From Propionibacteriaceae bacterium (GTDB lineage: Bacteria; Actinomycetota; Actinomycetes; Propionibacteriales; Propionibacteriaceae), in the NCBI GenBank assembly GCA_024636075.1, contig JAGXHS010000131.1, positions 1 through 7,407 of the forward strand: a DNA stretch of 7,407 nt, in the 5' to 3' direction. This document shows positions 4,845 through 7,407 of the stretch, one piece after another. Both the position numbers and the translations under genes were made by a program. Below the pieces are notes generated by a model that worked only from the letters and a program-made list of their open reading frames with translations, was not told the origin of the DNA and searched no databases. Every line of letters begins with the position of its first letter. Position 1 is the stretch's first letter.

Positions 4845-5473
4845 TCAGGCCGGGCTGGTCCGCCACTGCGTCGGGAGTTCGGTTTCAACGGGCCGTGGAT
4901 GCCGTAACGGCTGCTCATCGCCGTCTCGAACCAGCCGAAGCGGAGTTTGTCACGCCAGAATTCCCCGAACCGGTAGTCATCGACCCGAACAAGTCTGGCG
5001 GCCAGCTGGGGATAGAGCTTGCGCAGATAGTGTCGCCCGCGCAGCGCGTGGTGCGAGTTGCTGACGATCGCGATCTGGTCGCAGTCTCGCAGCAGCGGTG
5101 CGCCCAGTTCCACATTCTCCCACGTGGTGGAGGCCTCTTCCTCAAGCAGCACGGAGTCGGCCACCAAGCCCATCTGCTGCGCGTGCTCCGCCATCACCGT
5201 CGCCTCCGATGCCGGGCGCCTGCCCTGCCATCCAGTGAACACAACCTTCACCGGCCCGGCGTGTGTGTTCGCCGCACGAACCGCAATCTGGCACCGCCAA
5301 TGCTGGATCGGATGCAGATCCCCGTTGTTGTAACTGGGGTGCCCCAGCACCAGCAGGCCGAGGGAACCGGCAGACGCCGGACGCTTGCCGGGGTGTATTC
5401 GTGACGCCAACCAATGGCTCAGCTCGCCGTAGGCACCGACGAACGCGGCCACTCCCGCCAGCGCTGTGATCAT
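4835..5473 (-). CDS. YdcF/ElyC-like DUF218 domain protein, N-terminal membrane segment
   Basis: From ATG 5473 the protein has 212 residues. A hydrophobic stretch (about 2-16) could be a membrane anchor or uncleaved signal. The DUF218 core follows: SLGLLVLGHPSYNNG (37-51), VVFTGWQGRRPASEATVMAE (77-96), VLLEEEASTTWENV (108-121) with the usual T-x-E-N, and IAIVSNSHHALRGRHYLRKL (134-153). DUF218 proteins include ElyC and SanA, linked to envelope integrity, but no reaction is established. The frame is open back to 5608, yet bases 5483-5604 hold the hairpin behind hsp20 and encode nothing family-like, so the long start is unlikely; GTG at 5482 is the other option. Neither start has a spaced ribosome site. 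It ends tail-to-tail in yajQ. The family is secure; the start is not. Confidence 0.82.
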   Translation of the reverse strand: MITALAGVAAFVGAYGELSHWLASRIHPGKRPASAGSLGLLVLGHPSYNNGDLHPIQHWRCQIAVRAANTHAGPVKVVFTGWQGRRPASEATVMAEHAQQMGLVADSVLLEEEASTTWENVELGAPLLRDCDQIAIVSNSHHALRGRHYLRKLYPQLAARLVRVDDYRFGEFWRDKLRFGWFETAMSSRYGIHGPLKPNSRRSGGPARPDQR

Positions 5474-5548
5474 CCTTTTCACGTCGACAGTGCAGCACAC
5501 TTTCCCGCAGCTGCGTATCCGGCTCGAAGCATGGGGCTGGGAGCATGA

Positions 5549-5591
5549 GCGTGGTCGTGCCAGTCGCCCATCACGACTCACACGACCACGC
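5549..5591 (-). terminator. Long hairpin behind hsp20, probable terminator
   Basis: GCGTGGTCGTG (5549-5559) and CACGACCACGC (5581-5591) form an 11-bp outer stem. After a 2x2 internal loop, AGTCG (5562-5566) and CGACT (5574-5578) form a 5-bp inner stem with a 7-base loop. It begins 13 bases past the Hsp20 stop. The minus-strand tail (TCATGCTC) is not U-rich. It separates hsp20 from the DUF218 gene. Apart from it, 5474-5604 shows no gene. Confidence 0.58.
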
Positions 5592-5604
5592 CCTTGGTCC
5601 GGCC

Positions 5605-6063
5605 TCACTCCTGCGACTGCTCACTTTCATCGACGGAGCCCGCCACCACCGCGGCAGCAGCGTCGGACGTTCCGCGCTGCACCTGAATCTTGCGCGGCTT
5701 GGCCTCTTCGGCCACCGGGATCGTCAACGTCAGGACTCCATCGGTGTACTCGCCGCGAATCCTGTCCAGCGCCAGACCGCTACCGACAGTCAGCTGGCGG
5801 GCGAATGTGCCGAAGGTGCGCTCGCGGGAGAACCACTCTGATCCTTCACCATGGGAAGGGCTGGTCCGCTCGGCCCGGATGGTGATGGTGCGATCCTCGA
5901 CGTCGATGTCGATGCTCCCGGGATCCACCCCGGGTAGATCAACGTCGGCGTGGTAGGTGTCACCTGACTTGTACAAGTCCATCGGCAGCGCGAAACTCTT
6001 CTGGCCATGAACCGCCTGGTTCATCAGCGTCTGCAGTTCGCGGAAGGGATCGTAACTGGGCAT
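5605..6063 (-). CDS. Hsp20/alpha-crystallin family small heat-shock protein
   Basis: Small heat-shock proteins are ATP-independent cytoplasmic holdases that form oligomers and keep unfolding proteins soluble. From ATG 6063 the protein has 152 residues. The alpha-crystallin domain begins near LPMDLYKSGDTYHADVDLPG (26-45), runs through IDIDVEDRTITIRAERT (51-67) and RTFGTFARQL (82-91), and ends with the diagnostic GEYTDGVLTLTIP (104-116). KIQV (125-128) is the C-terminal I-x-I/V anchor that docks into a neighbouring dimer. An Ala/Ser/Glu-rich tail follows. GAGAGGA gives an 8-base spacing to ATG 6063, so the in-frame ATG at 6150, which would add 29 unconserved residues, is rejected. A HAIR-like HspR operator lies upstream, as for mycobacterial acr2. 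It appears monocistronic. Confidence 0.95.
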   Translation of the reverse strand: MPSYDPFRELQTLMNQAVHGQKSFALPMDLYKSGDTYHADVDLPGVDPGSIDIDVEDRTITIRAERTSPSHGEGSEWFSRERTFGTFARQLTVGSGLALDRIRGEYTDGVLTLTIPVAEEAKPRKIQVQRGTSDAAAAVVAGSVDESEQSQE

Positions 6064-6141
6064 CTGTACTGTCCTCTCTGCTCTGGGACGCCCGCTTCGG
6101 CGTCCACACTCATCCAGCAGAACGTTGGTCCTCGACGGAGT

Positions 6142-6170
6142 ATTCCTCACATTGAGCGCACCAGACTCAA
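6142..6170 (-). promoter_or_regulatory. Candidate hsp20 promoter overlapped by the HspR operator
   Basis: On the minus strand TTGAGT (6170-6165) as -35 and AGGAAT (6147-6142) as -10 are 17 bases apart. The -10 is poor (3 of 6 bases), but the -35 coincides with one half of the HAIR-like palindrome, as expected for a repressor site. Confidence 0.35.
6152..6170. promoter_or_regulatory. HAIR-like operator (HspR binding site)
   Basis: TTGAGC, seven bases, then ACTCAA on the plus strand (6152-6157 and 6165-6170). The HAIR consensus is CTTGAGT-N7-ACTCAAG; this site keeps the N7 spacing and matches 11 of 14 consensus bases (flanking C and G changed, one T to C). HspR is the MerR-type repressor of heat-shock genes in actinomycetes. 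It lies 89-107 bases upstream of the hsp20 start codon and about 45 bases upstream of the divergent xthA. Confidence 0.62.
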
Positions 6171-6202
6171 CTGTGAATCCGACGCGATGGGAGCAGAATC
6201 GT

Positions 6203-6208
6203 TAGGGT
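6203..6208 (+). promoter_or_regulatory. Probable -10 box of a leaderless xthA promoter
   Basis: TAGGGT, then six bases (GATCCG), then the GTG start at 6215. No Shine-Dalgarno fits the GTG. CCGACG at 6179-6184 (18 bases upstream) keeps only the GAC core of a -35. Confidence 0.45.
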
Positions 6209-6214
6209 GATCCG

Positions 6215-7150
6215 GTGCTTCGAATAGCCAGTTTCAACGTCAACGGAATCCGTGCGGCCCGGCGACGGGGCATCGAATCCTGGCTCAGGAAGCGCCAGCC
6301 CGACGTGTTGGCGCTGCAAGAGGTGCGATGCCCTGTGGACTTGCTGCCGGAGGAGGCTTTCGGCGATTACCACGTGAGCTACGACCCTGGGAGCATTGCT
6401 GGGCGCAACGGGGTCGCGGTGCTGACACGACTCCGGCCCTGCGCGGTCCGCAGCTGGGGAGGTGGCGTGTGGCGTCGCGAACCCCGCGTCAGTCACCGCG
6501 ACCTGAGCGAACCGGATCCGGCAGCTGATCCGCTCTCCAGAGAGCTGCGCGCCTTCGCTGACGAAGGCCGATATCTGGAGGTCGATCTCGCAGACCAGCC
6601 GTTGACGGTGGCCTCGCTCTACCTGCCGAAGGGCGGCCTGCCCGCACACCTGCAGGATGGCAAGGGTCGCGAGGCACCCGACGGGGGCGCCAAGTACGAC
6701 CGCAAAATGCGCTTTCTGGTGGGATTCGCCCTGCACCTCACCAAGGCCCGCCGGGCAGCAGCCAGGGACGGGCGCGAGTTCGTGGTGACCGGGGACTTCA
6801 ACGTCGCGCACTCCACCCAGGACATCAGGAACTGGCGGGCCAACCAGAAGTCGGAGGGATTCCTGCCGGAGGAACGTGACTGGTTCTCCTCGATCCTGTC
6901 GCCGCGCACCCTCGTTGACGTGGTGCGCAGCCTGAACCCGGACGACGATGGCCCGTACAGCTGGTGGAGCTGGATGGGTCAGGCCTTTACCCGCGACTCG
7001 GGCTGGCGAATCGACTACCAGCTGGCCAGCCCAAGTCTGGCTCGCCGGGCCGTCGCAGCCGGGACAGATCGGGCGGAGAGCTACGAAGCGCGGATCAGCG
7101 ACCACGCCCCGGTCGTCGTCGACTACGACCAAGACGTCCCGAACGTTTGA
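6215..7150 (+). CDS. xthA: Exodeoxyribonuclease III (XthA-type AP endonuclease)
   Basis: Exonuclease III cuts DNA at abasic sites and removes 3' blocking groups in base-excision repair, using Mg2+. The 311-residue protein shows every catalytic block: ASFNVNGIR (5-13) with N8, LALQEVRC (32-39) with metal ligand E36, GRNGVAVL (63-70), TGDFNVAH (192-199) with D194 and N196, FLPEERDWF (216-224), YSWWSWMG (248-255), GWRIDYQLAS (263-272) with D267, and SDHAPVVVDY (295-304) with D296 and H297. It is longer than E. coli XthA (268 residues) because of an extra charged and Pro-rich segment at about 79-115 and a shorter one near 139-160. Start is GTG, probably leaderless. It diverges from hsp20. The last codons and the TGA stop are formed by the first unit of the 51-bp repeat array, so its C-terminus may have been set by the repeat. 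Confidence 0.94.
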   Translation: MLRIASFNVNGIRAARRRGIESWLRKRQPDVLALQEVRCPVDLLPEEAFGDYHVSYDPGSIAGRNGVAVLTRLRPCAVRSWGGGVWRREPRVSHRDLSEPDPAADPLSRELRAFADEGRYLEVDLADQPLTVASLYLPKGGLPAHLQDGKGREAPDGGAKYDRKMRFLVGFALHLTKARRAAARDGREFVVTGDFNVAHSTQDIRNWRANQKSEGFLPEERDWFSSILSPRTLVDVVRSLNPDDDGPYSWWSWMGQAFTRDSGWRIDYQLASPSLARRAVAAGTDRAESYEARISDHAPVVVDYDQDVPNV

Positions 7151-7407
7151 CCGAGAAAACGGGAAAATGGCGCCTCCCGGGCTGGGTTGGGGAACGTTTG
7201 ACCGAGAAAACGGGAAAACGGCGCCTCCCGGGCTGACTTGGGGAACGTTTGACCGAGAAAACGGGAAAACGAACCCTCCCGGGCTGACTTGGGGAACGTT
7301 TGACCGAGAAAACGGGAAAACGGCGCCTCCCGGGCTGACTTGGGGAACGTTTGACCGAGAAAACGGGAAAACGAACCCTCCCGGGCTGACTTGGGGAACG
7401 TTTGACC
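7141..7407. repeat. 51-bp tandem repeat array, five units plus a partial, running off the window
   Basis: GAACGTTTGACCGAG begins at 7141, 7192, 7243, 7294 and 7345, and a cut copy begins at 7396: exactly 51 bases each time. Units share GGGAAAA and CTCCCGGGCTG; units 2 and 4 carry CGGCGCCTC where units 3 and 5 carry CGAACCCTC, so the array alternates as a 102-bp higher-order unit. Unit 1 differs most (GGGTTGGG for GACTTGGG). CGTTT and AAACG, and CGGGA and TCCCG, can form short hairpins within a unit. There are no unique spacers between units. The xthA stop codon (7148-7150) lies in unit 1. No gene is seen here; the array continues past the window. Confidence 0.92.

Noticed and set aside
5474..5608. 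N-terminal extension of the DUF218 protein to ATG 5608
   Set aside because: The extra 45 codons overlap the hsp20 stop and the hairpin behind it and resemble no known N-terminus; the hydrophobic segment starts at ATG 5473.
6064..6150. N-terminal extension of Hsp20 to ATG 6150
   Set aside because: A good ribosome site (GAGAGGA) stands 8 bases before ATG 6063, and the family normally begins close to the S-Y-D-P-F-R-E motif there; the extension would also lie in the promoter region.
6167..7132. A 321-codon open frame on the minus strand
   Set aside because: It is an exact antisense shadow of xthA, whose own catalytic motifs are complete.
6964..7236. Repeat protein reading through the 51-bp units (RLTEKTGKRRLPG repeats)
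   Set aside because: The frame is out of phase with xthA, has no ribosome site, and stops in GCTGACT of the second unit, so the reading is a by-product of a period divisible by three.
7141..7407. CRISPR array
   Set aside because: Units abut one another with no unique spacers and no cas gene is near; it is a plain tandem repeat. The same applies to 1481-1752.

Overview
The window reads as chromosomal DNA from a high-GC actinomycete. Three things point there: the gene order tRNA-Thr, tRNA-Met, rpmG, then a pair of MaoC-type dehydratase genes and murB (as in the mycobacterial rpmG2-hadA-hadB neighbourhood, with murB next door as in many non-mycolate actinomycetes); the strongly GC-rich third codon positions; and several genes whose -10 box sits so close to the start codon that the mRNA would be leaderless. 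An order such as Propionibacteriales is plausible but cannot be fixed from sequence alone.

Layout. 1-1457 (minus): the 5' part of murB (cell-wall precursor synthesis), then two adjacent hot-dog-fold dehydratase subunits (HadB-like with the catalytic Asp/His, HadA-like without), read hadA-like, hadB-like, murB. 1458-1841: no gene; two-level tandem repeats (19-bp units and a 107-bp-period duplication) and a hairpin. 1842-2578 (minus): two translationally coupled DUF202/YidH-type small membrane proteins. 2579-2832: two diverged 51-bp repeats and a hairpin. 2833-3284 (minus): rpmG (ribosomal protein L33), tRNA-Met and tRNA-Thr, with a good promoter at 3298-3327. 3381-4091 (plus): deoD-type purine nucleoside phosphorylase. 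4190-4271 (minus): tRNA-Tyr with its own promoter and a strong hairpin behind it. 4353-4844 (plus): YajQ-family nucleotide-binding protein, meeting tail-to-tail a DUF218/YdcF-like protein (minus, 4835-5473). 5605-6063 (minus): Hsp20 small heat-shock protein with a terminator-like hairpin behind it and a HAIR-like HspR operator in front. 6215-7150 (plus): exonuclease III family DNA-repair nuclease, whose stop codon lies inside the first unit of a 51-bp tandem repeat array that runs off the window.

Most genes are housekeeping (translation, purine salvage, peptidoglycan, base-excision repair, protein quality control). The unusual content lies between the genes: a 51-bp repeat family present both as a near-identical array after xthA and, inverted and diverged but with the same 51-bp period, between rpmG and the DUF202 pair; a separate 19-bp/107-bp repeat system just upstream of the dehydratase operon; a probable HspR operator; and three probable leaderless promoters sharing one geometry. 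I see no phage, transposase, toxin-antitoxin, CRISPR or defence genes.
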